Of a DNA stretch of 64,000 bases, positions 7,799-16,477 are shown in pieces. The position numbers were made by a program, and so were the translations under genes. Location of the stretch: assembly GCA_964505415.1 (NCBI GenBank), contig CAZDHW010000007.1, positions 10,497 to 74,496 of the forward strand, in the 5' to 3' direction. The stretch is from DTDR01 sp964505415. Its GTDB lineage: Bacteria; Hydrothermota; Tepidihabitantia; Tepidihabitantales; DTDR01. The number at the start of each line of letters is the position of its first letter. The stretch's first letter is position 1. Below the pieces are notes generated by a model. That model was not told the DNA's origin. It worked only from the letters and a program-made list of their open reading frames with translations, and ran no database searches.

Positions 7799-8365
7799 AT
7801 GCCAGTTGGTAAAAGACCAATAATTATTCCGGAGAAGGTGAAAGTAGAATTAAAAGGTGAAGAAATATTTGTTTCTGGTCCTTTAGGAACATTGAATATG
7901 AAAATCCATCCAGCAGTTGATGTTATTCTTGATAATAGCCAAATCTGGGTAAAAGAGAAAAATCCGAAAGCAAAGAAATTTCGGGGATTAATGTGGTCGT
8001 TGATAAATAATATGGTGATTGGTGTTACCAAAGGATTCGAAAAAATATTAGAATTGCGGGGCCAAGGATACCGGGCACAAAAGACAAAAGAAGGGCTTCA
8101 ACTTTTTGTTGGTTTTTCCCACCCGGTAAATTTTCCACTACCGAAAGGAATAGAAATTGATGTTCGGCAGGCGCCAAATCCTGATGACCCAAAAACACCT
8201 TTAACCGAAATTGTGGTTAAAGGGATTGATAAATATCTTGTTGGTCAAGTGGCGGCTAATATCAGAAAAATTAAACCGCCGGATAGTTATAAAGGAAAAG
8301 GAATTAGATATAAAGGTGAAATAGTAAAACTAAAACCGGGAAAGAAGGCAGTTTCGGCTACTTAA
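7799..8365 (+). CDS. rplF: 50S ribosomal protein L6, isolated from the spc operon
   Basis: L6 binds 23S rRNA near the factor-binding site of the large subunit. The 188-residue protein is complete, from 'MPVGKRPI' through the two L6 repeats ('VTKGFEKILELRGQGYRAQ', 'LVGQVAANIRKIK') to the typical ending 'YKGKGIRYKGEIVKLKPGKK'. In most bacteria rplF lies between rpsH and rplR; here it stands alone between divergent parA and convergent fabG, with its own leaderless-type promoter. Whether another rplF remains in the ribosomal operon cannot be seen from this window. Confidence 0.96.
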   Translation: MPVGKRPIIIPEKVKVELKGEEIFVSGPLGTLNMKIHPAVDVILDNSQIWVKEKNPKAKKFRGLMWSLINNMVIGVTKGFEKILELRGQGYRAQKTKEGLQLFVGFSHPVNFPLPKGIEIDVRQAPNPDDPKTPLTEIVVKGIDKYLVGQVAANIRKIKPPDSYKGKGIRYKGEIVKLKPGKKAVSAT

Positions 8366-8368
8366 TCT

Positions 8369-9112
8369 TTACATTAAAAGCCCACCGTCAACCCTTATTA
8401 CTTGACCAGTAATATAACTGGCTAAATCACTGCAAAGGAAAAGACAGACATTAGCCACTTCTTCCGGAAGGCCAAATCTTTTTAAGGGTATTAAAGAAAG
8501 GTATTTCTCTTTAATTTGGGGACTTAATTTTTCAGTCATTGGTGTTTCAATAAAACCCGGGGCAATCGCGTTAACCGTAATATTTTTATTGGCAACTTCT
8601 TTGGCAACACTTTTGGTAAAAGCAATAATTCCGGCTTTCGCCGCCGCATAGTTTGCTTGGCCAATATTTCCCATCTCACCAATTATGGAAGCGATATTCA
8701 CAATTCTTCCCCAACGCTTTTGTAAAAGATAGGGGAGAACCGCTTTCGTAAAATTAAAAGTGCCTTTTAAATTAACATCAATCACCTTCTGAAAATCTTC
8801 TTCACTCATCTTTATCAGTAAGGCATCGCGAACAATGCCCGCATTGTTGATAAGGATATCAATACCAGAAAAATCTTCCGCAATTTTTTTAACAATTTCG
8901 TTTACCGCTTGATAATCACTCACATCCACTTTATAAGCCAGACTGCGACCGCCAATAATTTCTAACTCTTTTTTTGTTAGTTCCGCAGTCTCTTGGTTAA
9001 TATCGCAGACGGCAATAAAGGCTTCAAATTCGGCAAATTTTTTAGCAATCGCCTTTCCAATTCCTTGTCCCGCACCAGTAACGATTATCTTTTTCTCTTT
9101 GAAATTAAACAT
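8369..9112 (-). CDS. fabG: 3-oxoacyl-ACP reductase (short-chain dehydrogenase)
   Basis: FabG reduces 3-oxoacyl-ACP with NADPH in fatty-acid elongation. The 247-residue short-chain dehydrogenase shows the cofactor motif 'TGAGQGIGKAIA', 'NNAGI', the catalytic serine in 'NIASIIGEMG', the Tyr-x3-Lys of 'YAAAKAG', and the FabG-like tail 'PEEVANVCLFL ... GQVIRVDGG'. An AGGAGA Shine-Dalgarno precedes the ATG. It is the last gene of the operon that starts with the FG-GAP or kinase gene, which is unusual because no other fatty-acid gene is near; a different SDR substrate is possible. Confidence 0.85.
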   Translation of the reverse strand: MFNFKEKKIIVTGAGQGIGKAIAKKFAEFEAFIAVCDINQETAELTKKELEIIGGRSLAYKVDVSDYQAVNEIVKKIAEDFSGIDILINNAGIVRDALLIKMSEEDFQKVIDVNLKGTFNFTKAVLPYLLQKRWGRIVNIASIIGEMGNIGQANYAAAKAGIIAFTKSVAKEVANKNITVNAIAPGFIETPMTEKLSPQIKEKYLSLIPLKRFGLPEEVANVCLFLCSDLASYITGQVIRVDGGLLM

Positions 9113-9124
9113 CTTTTTCTCCTT

Positions 9125-10750
9125 TTATCTAATAATTGTAATAAATCCCTTTTTTCTTTCAATAATTCCTTCGCTTTCTAATTCAATAAGATAGAGATAA
9201 AGACCACTACTAACTTCTTTACCTTTTTTATTTTTCATATCCCAAAAACCACTTCGCCTTTCTGGCTTTATCTCTTCCGGTATCTTTTTTAATTCCCTTA
9301 CCAAAGCACCATCCAAGGTAAAAATCTTTATTTTAAAAGATGGGAATTTATCTTTAAGTTTTAAAGTATCGCTTGGTTCGTAATTGATAATTAAATAAGG
9401 ATAGGGGTTATCTTTAAAAATAAAAGGGTTAGGATAGGCATAAACCTTTCCTAAAAATAACGGTTTAATTTCAATGTCGCAATAGATTAGATTATTTAAA
9501 TATTTGATATTATAAATTTTTACACCGCTCGGAGTTTTGTCATAAAAATTTGTTGACGGTGTAGTTAAATCGCTTACTCCCAAACTATCATTTTGCCAAA
9601 AATCGTGAGCGGTGCCTAAATCTTTTAATAAGTAATTTTTCTCCCGATCTCCTTGTAAAATACCAACCAAAGGATTTTTTTCATCATCATTATTATTTTT
9701 TTCTTCGTTAATATGATAAATTAATAAACCCTCATTAGGTAAAGATTGGTCAAAACCAATTTTTCTTCGGTGTTCTAAAAGAAAATATTCCCCCTTTCCT
9801 TTTTGGTTAAAGGACCAATCAGCAGTGGAATTTGGATTTTCTAATATTCTTATTCCGTAAGGTAGGATTGTGGAAGAAGGGATTTCTAACTCTTTTGCTT
9901 CTTCTAAATAACCTTTTTGAAAGGAATCCGGATTTATCCAGCCTAAAAGATATTTACACCAAAGAGAAAGATGGGTGGGAGAAGAACCGTAGGGTTCATT
10001 TTCGCTTTTTCTTGCCCAACCACCACTGGCCATTAAACAGAAAATTCCTAAGCCGTAAGAAGAATAATCAGTATCATACAAATCGGGTAGACCTAAAAGA
10101 TGTCCAAATTCGTGAGCAAAGACACCAATAGTTATTAATTTGCCATCTTGAAATCTTTCCGGTTGGATAGTATAGAGATTAACATAAACCCCATCATCAG
10201 TAAGATAGGGTCCAGGAGAACCGGCGCTGTTATCAGCCAATTCCCATTTGTGAGACCAGAGGTCATTTTTATTTTGGGTTTCTTCAGCTCCTGGTCCGCT
10301 GTGAACGATTATCAGATTATCTACATAACCGTCATTATCCTCGTCATAATCACGAAAGTTAATTTCGGAATCACAGGTTTTTATCAAATCAATCACCAAA
10401 CCTTGAGAATTGTGGGGATAATTTCCATAAATACCGAAATTGCTATCAACATAATAACTATAATTATTATTTAAACAAAACCAGCCATAAACTTCACCAA
10501 TAATTAATAAATTTCCGTAGGAGACTTCATAATAATAATCTCTTAAGGAGTTATTGTTCTCTTTGAAAAGCAGGTCAGAAAAATTTCTTTTTTCATAAAG
10601 AAAGAGATTGTCAGGAAAATATACTAAAATAACCAGTAATTTTTTAATTCCGATTGTCTTTTTTGTGATTACTGGTTTTTCAATTTGATAGGGAAATTTT
10701 ATTTTGAATTTTGGGGTAATCTTTTTTTCGTATAAAAATAAAGGGGGCAT
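9125..10750 (-). CDS. Secreted M6-type (immune inhibitor A-like) metalloprotease with C-terminal sorting-type domain
   Basis: A zinc protease predicted to be exported. The catalytic helix is 'HEFGH' at residues 213-217, followed by 'LGLPDLYD'. An acidic loop 'DYDEDNDGYVDN' at 134-145 looks calcium-binding. The last ~100 residues ('YPNPF' to 'SGLYLYLIEL ... KKGFITIIR') form a FlgD/type IX sorting-like beta-sandwich. From the ATG at 10750 no signal peptide is encoded, yet the same frame runs upstream through a very good signal-peptide core ('ILLSLLFFFLTFAFS'). No ATG, GTG or TTG lies there; an ATT at 10795, just after the response-regulator stop, is the likely start. It follows that regulator in the same operon. 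Confidence 0.82.
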   Translation of the reverse strand: MPPLFLYEKKITPKFKIKFPYQIEKPVITKKTIGIKKLLVILVYFPDNLFLYEKRNFSDLLFKENNNSLRDYYYEVSYGNLLIIGEVYGWFCLNNNYSYYVDSNFGIYGNYPHNSQGLVIDLIKTCDSEINFRDYDEDNDGYVDNLIIVHSGPGAEETQNKNDLWSHKWELADNSAGSPGPYLTDDGVYVNLYTIQPERFQDGKLITIGVFAHEFGHLLGLPDLYDTDYSSYGLGIFCLMASGGWARKSENEPYGSSPTHLSLWCKYLLGWINPDSFQKGYLEEAKELEIPSSTILPYGIRILENPNSTADWSFNQKGKGEYFLLEHRRKIGFDQSLPNEGLLIYHINEEKNNNDDEKNPLVGILQGDREKNYLLKDLGTAHDFWQNDSLGVSDLTTPSTNFYDKTPSGVKIYNIKYLNNLIYCDIEIKPLFLGKVYAYPNPFIFKDNPYPYLIINYEPSDTLKLKDKFPSFKIKIFTLDGALVRELKKIPEEIKPERRSGFWDMKNKKGKEVSSGLYLYLIELESEGIIERKKGFITIIR

Positions 10751-10796
10751 GGAAAAAGCAAAAGTTAAAAAGAAGAAAAGAAGGGAAAGTAAAATT

Positions 10797-11195
10797 CTAT
10801 GTTTCGTGGGGTATCTCTTTTGGTTTTAAAAGTTCAGCAATCTTTTCTAACAATTCTTCTTTATTTAAAGGTTTTGTTAAGTAGAAATCAGCGCCCATTC
10901 CTACTCCCCGTTCTCTATCTTCCGGATTGGTTCGGGCAGTAATCATAATTAGCGGTATTTTTTTATATTGCTCACTAAATTTTAAAAGTCGGCAAACTGT
11001 AAAACCATCAAGTTTGGGAAGCATGAGGTCTAAAATAATCAAATCAATTTTATGCTTTCGAGCAAGATTTAAAGCCTCCATTCCGTCAGCAGCGGTATAA
11101 ACTTGATAACCCGCATTTTCCAATTGATATTTCAAAATTTCTCTTAAATTTTCTTCATCTTCTACCAGTAATATTTTATGTTTATTTTCTTCCAT
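10797..11195 (-). CDS. Response regulator, receiver domain only
   Basis: A stand-alone receiver of 132 residues with no output domain. The acidic pocket 'VEDEE', phospho-acceptor Asp56 ('LIILDLMLP'), Thr86 ('MITAR') and Lys108 ('YLTKPL') are all present. It sits two bases downstream of the histidine kinase, so the two form a pair, and directly upstream of the M6 protease. With no DNA-binding domain it must act by protein contact, for example on another kinase or transport machinery; that target is unknown. Confidence 0.92.
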   Translation of the reverse strand: MEENKHKILLVEDEENLREILKYQLENAGYQVYTAADGMEALNLARKHKIDLIILDLMLPKLDGFTVCRLLKFSEQYKKIPLIMITARTNPEDRERGVGMGADFYLTKPLNKEELLEKIAELLKPKEIPHET

Positions 11196-11197
11196 AA

Positions 11198-12643
11198 TTA
11201 TTTTTGGGTTAATGGTATTAAAATATTGAAAGTACTGCCTTTTAAACCATCACTTTCAACCCAAATTTCTCCTTTGTGAAGTTTGACAATATTTTTCACA
11301 ATGGCTAAACCCAAACCAATTCCTTTTACTCCGGGTTTTAATTCGACCTTTTCAAATTTTTCAAAAATTTTTTCCTGATATTCCTTAGGAATGCCTGGCC
11401 CTTCATCGGAAATACTGATTAAAAGATAGGGAATTCCTAATTTTAATTTTTTCTCTTTTATGATTTTAGCATTGGGTTCAATTTTTTGGATTTCAATGGT
11501 AATTTTTCCGCCTTGCGGTGAATATTTAATGGCGTTATCAAGAAGGTTGTTTATTACTGAAGAAAAGCGGTCAGGGTCGATTTCTGCTTTTGGTAAATAA
11601 GCCGGGAATTTTTTTTCAATGCGGAGATTTTTTTTCTCATAAAAGATTTGAAAACTGGTTAACGATTTATTAATCAATTGTTGGATTTCAACTGGCTGAA
11701 AGTTAAGTTTTATCCTGCCAGTTTCTAATCGCGAAACTTCGATTAGATTGTCAATTAAATGGAAAAGTTTAAATAATTCCTCAGAGATGATATTAAAAAA
11801 CCTTTCGCTTTCACTGGGTAATTTACCTTTAGCCATTTCTGAGAGAAGAGCAACCGCTTCTTTGATAGTTGTTAGGGGACTTCGTAAATCGTGAGAAACC
11901 ATGGCAAAATAATCGGTTTTTAATTTTTCTAACTCTTTTAATTGGGTAATATCGCGAAAGAAAAAAATCAAAGAGTGAACACCATTTTTAGCAATGGGAA
12001 CAATCCTTAATTCCGTATCAATAGGAAATTTATGTTTATGAATAAGCTGGATTTCAAAATGTAAGGGTAAAAGAACATTCTCGGGATTCTCTAAAATATT
12101 TTTAATTTGATTTTTATCTTTTGGCGAAAGAAGTTCTAAAAAATTGATATTTTTTAATTCTTCTTGGGTATAACCGGTAAGTTCTTCTAAGCGGCGATTT
12201 GTTAAAATAAGCTTTTTTTCTTTAAAAATACAGATGCCGTCAATAGCATTTTCCATAATTTCATGATAAATATTGGTAGAAATAATTATTTCTCTTTCTA
12301 ATTCTTTTTCCTTTTCAATGGGGAAAAAAGAAAGCAGATAACCTAACAATTCTTTCTCTTTAAATACTGGCGAAAAGAAAACCCGCATCGGGAGGAAATT
12401 TCTTTTTATCCGGAAATCTAAATTAAAAGATTTTTCTTTATTTTCCCGAAAATATTCTTCTACCCACCTTTTATCTTCTTCAATTATTATTTCTTGCCAA
12501 TTTTTTTCAATTAATTCTTCTTGCCGAAATTGGGAAAGGGAGAGAAAATTGTTATTAACAAACTTAATATGCCCTTCTTTATCAAAATAAATTAACCCGA
12601 ACTGAAAAGTATTACCAAAAATATTAAAAAATTCTTCAATCAT
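11198..12643 (-). CDS. Soluble PAS-PAS sensor histidine kinase
   Basis: A 481-residue kinase with no predicted membrane segment. PAS domain 1 spans about 5-110 and PAS domain 2 about 120-235 ('ENAIDGICIF', 'LEELTGYTQEEL'). The HisKA helix carries His251 ('FAMVSHDLRSPL'). The ATPase domain has 'NLLDNAIKYSP', 'ISDEGPGIP' and 'GIGLGLAIVKN'. It probably senses an intracellular ligand, redox state or small molecule through the PAS domains and phosphorylates the adjacent receiver. A possible own promoter, TTGATT 12681-12676 and TAAAAT 12658-12653, ends nine bases before the ATG. Confidence 0.93.
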   Translation of the reverse strand: MIEEFFNIFGNTFQFGLIYFDKEGHIKFVNNNFLSLSQFRQEELIEKNWQEIIIEEDKRWVEEYFRENKEKSFNLDFRIKRNFLPMRVFFSPVFKEKELLGYLLSFFPIEKEKELEREIIISTNIYHEIMENAIDGICIFKEKKLILTNRRLEELTGYTQEELKNINFLELLSPKDKNQIKNILENPENVLLPLHFEIQLIHKHKFPIDTELRIVPIAKNGVHSLIFFFRDITQLKELEKLKTDYFAMVSHDLRSPLTTIKEAVALLSEMAKGKLPSESERFFNIISEELFKLFHLIDNLIEVSRLETGRIKLNFQPVEIQQLINKSLTSFQIFYEKKNLRIEKKFPAYLPKAEIDPDRFSSVINNLLDNAIKYSPQGGKITIEIQKIEPNAKIIKEKKLKLGIPYLLISISDEGPGIPKEYQEKIFEKFEKVELKPGVKGIGLGLAIVKNIVKLHKGEIWVESDGLKGSTFNILIPLTQK

Positions 12644-12652
12644 TTAGAAATA

Positions 12653-12681
12653 ATTTTAAACTTAAAATTTTTAAAAATCAA
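12653..12681 (-). promoter_or_regulatory. Possible promoter of the histidine kinase gene
   Basis: TTGATT (12681-12676), a 17-base spacer and TAAAAT (12658-12653) lie in the 41-base gap after the FG-GAP gene. The -10 ends nine bases before the kinase ATG, the same near-leaderless geometry as other operon-leading genes here. The kinase may therefore be transcribed both from here and by read-through. Confidence 0.45.
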
Positions 12682-12684
12682 TAT

Positions 12685-14325
12685 TTATTTAATAATTACC
12701 AATTTTTGGAAATTCTTATTATCTTTAATAAAATAAACTCCTTTTTTTAAAAATTTTTGTTTAACTTCTTTGCCCAGTAAATCAAAAATCTTGTTTTTTG
12801 ATAAATTATTTTTTCGAAAATTAATTTTTTCTTCTTTCTTTTGAGAAAGATGGCTTGCCATTCCAATAGCAAATGGTCGGGGAGTTAATGTAAAAATAGT
12901 TTCGGCAGGTGTTATTAAAGTGAATTTTAAATAACAATTATTACTAATAATATTGGGAATATGCCATTGGTAAAAACCAGTATTGGGGTAAGAATCAATA
13001 AGAACAGTAAAAGGTCCATTAGGACCATTGCTGGAAAATTCAATTTTTACATAGGAAGGATTTTGGGGATGATTAGGAACAGCCGAAAGCCATCTTATGA
13101 AATTAACCGAATTTGGCTGAAATCTTTCGTAACCACGGGGAAAAACGGGATAAATATTCAATCTTTGGGCGGAAGAAGTTTCTTTAAAAAATCTTGCCCG
13201 ATTTCGATAATTTGGCCAAGAGCCTTCCCTCGCTACTAAAATTATATCCGGATAACCATTATGGTCACAATCGCCACCAACTTTTAATTCCTGTCCTGTT
13301 CCTGGGCTGGGAGTATTAATAGTCACTACCTCTTGCCATTCTCCTTGGCCATCGCCTAAATAAATTTTTAAAACACCGTTACCTTGGGCAATAATATCAA
13401 TAAAGCCATCTATATTCATATCAAAAAGTTGAATTCTTTGAAAATTTCCCGTTGGAGGAAGAGACCCAGAGAAATTTTGCCAAGTGTCACCATTTTCATC
13501 AAAAATCCAAACTTCAATACCTCCTTGGGGATTAATAAATCCCAAATCCATACCTCCATCATTATCTACATCATTTAAAGCTACACTTTGATAACCAGTA
13601 TTACCAGGAGAAGGTAAATTACGATGGGCTAAAGAGAAATTACCATTTCCATCACCAAAATAGACACTGCCAAATTGATGGGCACAAGCAAAATCCACAT
13701 TACCATCTTTATTGATATCGCCAAAAACGAAATCCATATTAGAATTACCACCTATAAAACCAAAACTTCTTCGCCAAACTCCATTGCCTAAATTGAGATA
13801 GATATGAATACCATCATCATACCCAAAAGAATTAGAGCCGATATCCAAAAATCCATCATTGTTAACATCAGTAAAATCAGTGCCAAACATTCCCCAGTCT
13901 TGCCCGTGAGTAGCTAAACTATCATCCCAAGGATACCAATTTCGTCCAGTTCCGTCTCCTAAAGCCACTTCCATTAATTGGTCGCCAAAATCATCGCTTG
14001 AATAATTATGATGCATTCCGTAACCTACATCTAAGTAACCGTCATTATTCACATCGCCATAGGCAATGCCACCGTAACCAAAATTACCATTCATATAAAC
14101 TTGCCAATTTCCTCTGCCGTCACCAAACCAGACCATTATTCCGTGCTGATCCGTGTTGATGTAAGGTGAGCCGTGGTCACCAATTGAAATTAAATCTAAA
14201 TTGCCATCACAATTTATATCAACCATTTCAATTTCCAACCGGCCGCCTTCTAAAGTTGGAGGAATAAGGCCATTTGAAGACTCTTGATACTCTAAAATAG
14301 AAATAAAGAAAAACAAAAGAATCAT
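12685..14325 (-). CDS. Secreted FG-GAP/VCBS repeat protein with C-terminal sorting-like tail
   Basis: A 546-residue surface or secreted protein. A short hydrophobic N-terminus ('MILLFFFISIL') looks like a signal peptide. Residues about 25-390 hold repeated calcium-binding FG-GAP units of the form 'D-x-N-x-DGxxD' ('DVNNDGYLDVG', 'DVNNDGFLDIG', 'DINKDGNVDFA', 'DVDNDGGMDLG', 'DMNIDGFIDII', 'CDHNGYPDII'), which probably form a beta-propeller. The end 'IFDLLGKEVKQ ... GVYFIK ... KLVIIK' resembles a type A type IX secretion tail. Its partner is unknown. It leads the operon with the kinase, receiver and M6 protease. Confidence 0.85.
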   Translation of the reverse strand: MILLFFFISILEYQESSNGLIPPTLEGGRLEIEMVDINCDGNLDLISIGDHGSPYINTDQHGIMVWFGDGRGNWQVYMNGNFGYGGIAYGDVNNDGYLDVGYGMHHNYSSDDFGDQLMEVALGDGTGRNWYPWDDSLATHGQDWGMFGTDFTDVNNDGFLDIGSNSFGYDDGIHIYLNLGNGVWRRSFGFIGGNSNMDFVFGDINKDGNVDFACAHQFGSVYFGDGNGNFSLAHRNLPSPGNTGYQSVALNDVDNDGGMDLGFINPQGGIEVWIFDENGDTWQNFSGSLPPTGNFQRIQLFDMNIDGFIDIIAQGNGVLKIYLGDGQGEWQEVVTINTPSPGTGQELKVGGDCDHNGYPDIILVAREGSWPNYRNRARFFKETSSAQRLNIYPVFPRGYERFQPNSVNFIRWLSAVPNHPQNPSYVKIEFSSNGPNGPFTVLIDSYPNTGFYQWHIPNIISNNCYLKFTLITPAETIFTLTPRPFAIGMASHLSQKKEEKINFRKNNLSKNKIFDLLGKEVKQKFLKKGVYFIKDNKNFQKLVIIK

Positions 14326-14330
14326 AAAAG

Positions 14331-14374
14331 ATTATAATTATCTTATTTGAAAAAATCAATATTTTTTTTATAAT
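14331..14374. promoter_or_regulatory. Overlapping divergent promoters of the FG-GAP gene (-) and hppA (+)
   Basis: Minus strand: TTGATT (14359-14354), 17-base spacer, TATAAT (14336-14331), then five bases to the ATG. Plus strand: TTGAAA (14347-14352), 16-base spacer, TATAAT (14369-14374), then six bases to the ATG. The two promoters interleave within 44 bases, so the divergent genes probably compete for polymerase. Both would give leaderless mRNAs. Confidence 0.65.
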
Positions 14375-14380
14375 TTTGCT

Positions 14381-16477
14381 ATGAATCCTTGGTATTATTT
14401 TACTCCCATCAGTTCACTTATTGCGATTTTATTTGTAATTTATTTAATTTTCAAAATCTTTAAAGAAGATGAAGGCGAGCCTGAGATGCGGAGAATTGCC
14501 GAAGCGGTGAAAGAGGGAGCAACAGCCTATTTGAAAAGACAATACCAAGTGGTGGCTATCTATTTTTTAATCCTTTTTATTATTCTACTTTACCTGGCTC
14601 TAAATAAGATGCTACCTATTTTTGTTCCTTTTGCTTTTATCACTGGTGGTTTTTTTTCAGGACTTTCCGGCTTTATAGGAATGTCAATTGGTGTCCGGGC
14701 CTCTTCGCGAACAACTAATGCTTGCAAAAGGTCTCTTAATGCCGGATTAAGAATTGCCTTTTCAGCAGGAATGGTAATGGGTTTAGTAGTAGTAGGCTTA
14801 GCATTGTTAGATTTAGCGATTTGGTATTTTATATTATCAAAGGTTTACCACTCTTTAGATATAGTTACCCGAATGGAGAAGATTACCTACACGATGTTAG
14901 GTTTTGGTATTGGTGCTTCTTCGCAGGCACTTTTTGCTAGGGTGGGCGGAGGTATTTATACTAAGGCTGCCGATGTTGGTGCTGATTTAGTAGGTAAAGT
15001 GGAAGTAGGTATTCCGGAAGATGATCCGAGAAATCCAGCAGTGATTGCTGATAATGTGGGTGATAATGTTGGTGATATTGCTGGAATGGGAGCCGATCTT
15101 TATGAATCTTATGTGGGCTCTATCGTAGCGACGATGGCTTTATCTTGTGCTGCGGGATTAAAAGAAAATGGCGTTCTTTTGCCATTAGTAATTGCCAGTA
15201 TCGGAACAATTGCTTCAATTATTGGGTACTTTTTTGTCCGGGCAAAAGAAAAAGCCAGTCAAGCGGTTTTACTTATAGCTTTAAGGAGAGGAATTTATTT
15301 AACTGCTTTTTTAATAGCGTTATTTGCCTTTTTCGCCGTAAAAGCTATTATGGGTAACGAATATATTAATATCTATTGGGCAATTTTGGCAGGTCTTTTA
15401 GCAGGAATTGGAATTGGTTTTTTTACTGAATTTTTTACTTCTGATGCCTATTTACCAACCCAAAGTTTAGCAAAGGCAGCAACTGCTTCACCAGCAACAG
15501 TAATTATTGAGGGAATTTCTGTAGGAATGCTTTCCACTTTATCGGTGGTGATTATTGTTAGTGTTGCGGTGATGTGTAGTTTCTTCCTAACAGGTGGTTT
15601 TACTAACCCTTTTTTAGGTCTTTACGGAATCGGAATTTCAGCAGTCGGAATGCTTTCTACCTTAGGAATTACCTTAGCCAGCGATGCGTACGGCCCGGTG
15701 GCTGATAATGCTGGTGGAAATGCCCAGATGTCCAATCAACCACCTTATGTGAGAGAACGGACCGATGCCTTAGATGCTTTAGGAAATACTACCGCCGCTA
15801 CGGGAAAAGGATTTGCTATTGGGTCAGCTGCTTTGACTGCTCTTGCTTTGATTGCTTCTTATCGTGATGAAGTGAGAATTGTGAGTGGGGGTAAAAAAGT
15901 ATTAGATTTATTTCTTTTAAATCCAAGATTAATTACTGGAATATTTATTGGGGCAATGTTGCCTTACGCCTTTGCTTCCCTAATTATGAAAGCGGTTGGG
16001 AAGACAGCTCAAAAGATTGTGGAAGAGGTGAGAAGACAATTTAAAGAAATTGCTGGACTTTTAGAAGGAAAGGCAAAACCGGAATATGGGAGAGCTGTTT
16101 ATATCTGTACAAAAGCTGCTCAAAAAGAAATGATTTTACCTGCTTTTTTAGCAATTATTGCCCCAATTGTCAGTGGTATATTTTTAGGGGTAGAAGGAGT
16201 GTGTGGGCTTTTAGTAGGTGCGTTAACTTCTGGTTTTGCTTGTGCGGTAATGATGGCTAATTCCGGTGCCGCTTGGGATAATGCCAAAAAATATATTGAA
16301 AAGGGAAATCTTGGTGGTAAAGGTTCTCCAGTTCATAAAGCAGCGGTTGTAGGTGATACAGTTGGTGACCCTTTTAAAGATGCTGCCGGTCCTTCATTAA
16401 ATATTTTAATTAAACTAATGTCAATGGTATCGATCGTTTTCTTAGGTTTTATATTGCGAACTTCACTATTTAAATAA
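14381..16477 (+). CDS. hppA: Membrane-bound ion-translocating pyrophosphatase (K+-dependent type)
   Basis: This enzyme couples pyrophosphate hydrolysis to H+ or Na+ export across the inner membrane. The 698 residues contain about 15-16 hydrophobic segments. The substrate site is visible in 'GGGIYTKAADVGADLVGKVE', 'DDPRNPAVIADNVGDNVGD', 'DAYGPVADNAGGNA' and 'GDTVGDPFKDAAGP'. The key position in 'GNTTAATGKG' is Ala rather than Lys, which marks the K+-dependent subfamily. Whether it pumps Na+, H+ or both cannot be decided by eye. The start is set by the ATG six bases after the -10. The 3' end overlaps convergent nrdD by eight bases. Confidence 0.97.
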   Translation: MNPWYYFTPISSLIAILFVIYLIFKIFKEDEGEPEMRRIAEAVKEGATAYLKRQYQVVAIYFLILFIILLYLALNKMLPIFVPFAFITGGFFSGLSGFIGMSIGVRASSRTTNACKRSLNAGLRIAFSAGMVMGLVVVGLALLDLAIWYFILSKVYHSLDIVTRMEKITYTMLGFGIGASSQALFARVGGGIYTKAADVGADLVGKVEVGIPEDDPRNPAVIADNVGDNVGDIAGMGADLYESYVGSIVATMALSCAAGLKENGVLLPLVIASIGTIASIIGYFFVRAKEKASQAVLLIALRRGIYLTAFLIALFAFFAVKAIMGNEYINIYWAILAGLLAGIGIGFFTEFFTSDAYLPTQSLAKAATASPATVIIEGISVGMLSTLSVVIIVSVAVMCSFFLTGGFTNPFLGLYGIGISAVGMLSTLGITLASDAYGPVADNAGGNAQMSNQPPYVRERTDALDALGNTTAATGKGFAIGSAALTALALIASYRDEVRIVSGGKKVLDLFLLNPRLITGIFIGAMLPYAFASLIMKAVGKTAQKIVEEVRRQFKEIAGLLEGKAKPEYGRAVYICTKAAQKEMILPAFLAIIAPIVSGIFLGVEGVCGLLVGALTSGFACAVMMANSGAAWDNAKKYIEKGNLGGKGSPVHKAAVVGDTVGDPFKDAAGPSLNILIKLMSMVSIVFLGFILRTSLFK

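Noticed and set aside
6936..7800. parS site near parAB
   Set aside because: No sequence close to the 16-base parS palindrome (TGTTTCACGTGAAACA) was seen next to the genes.
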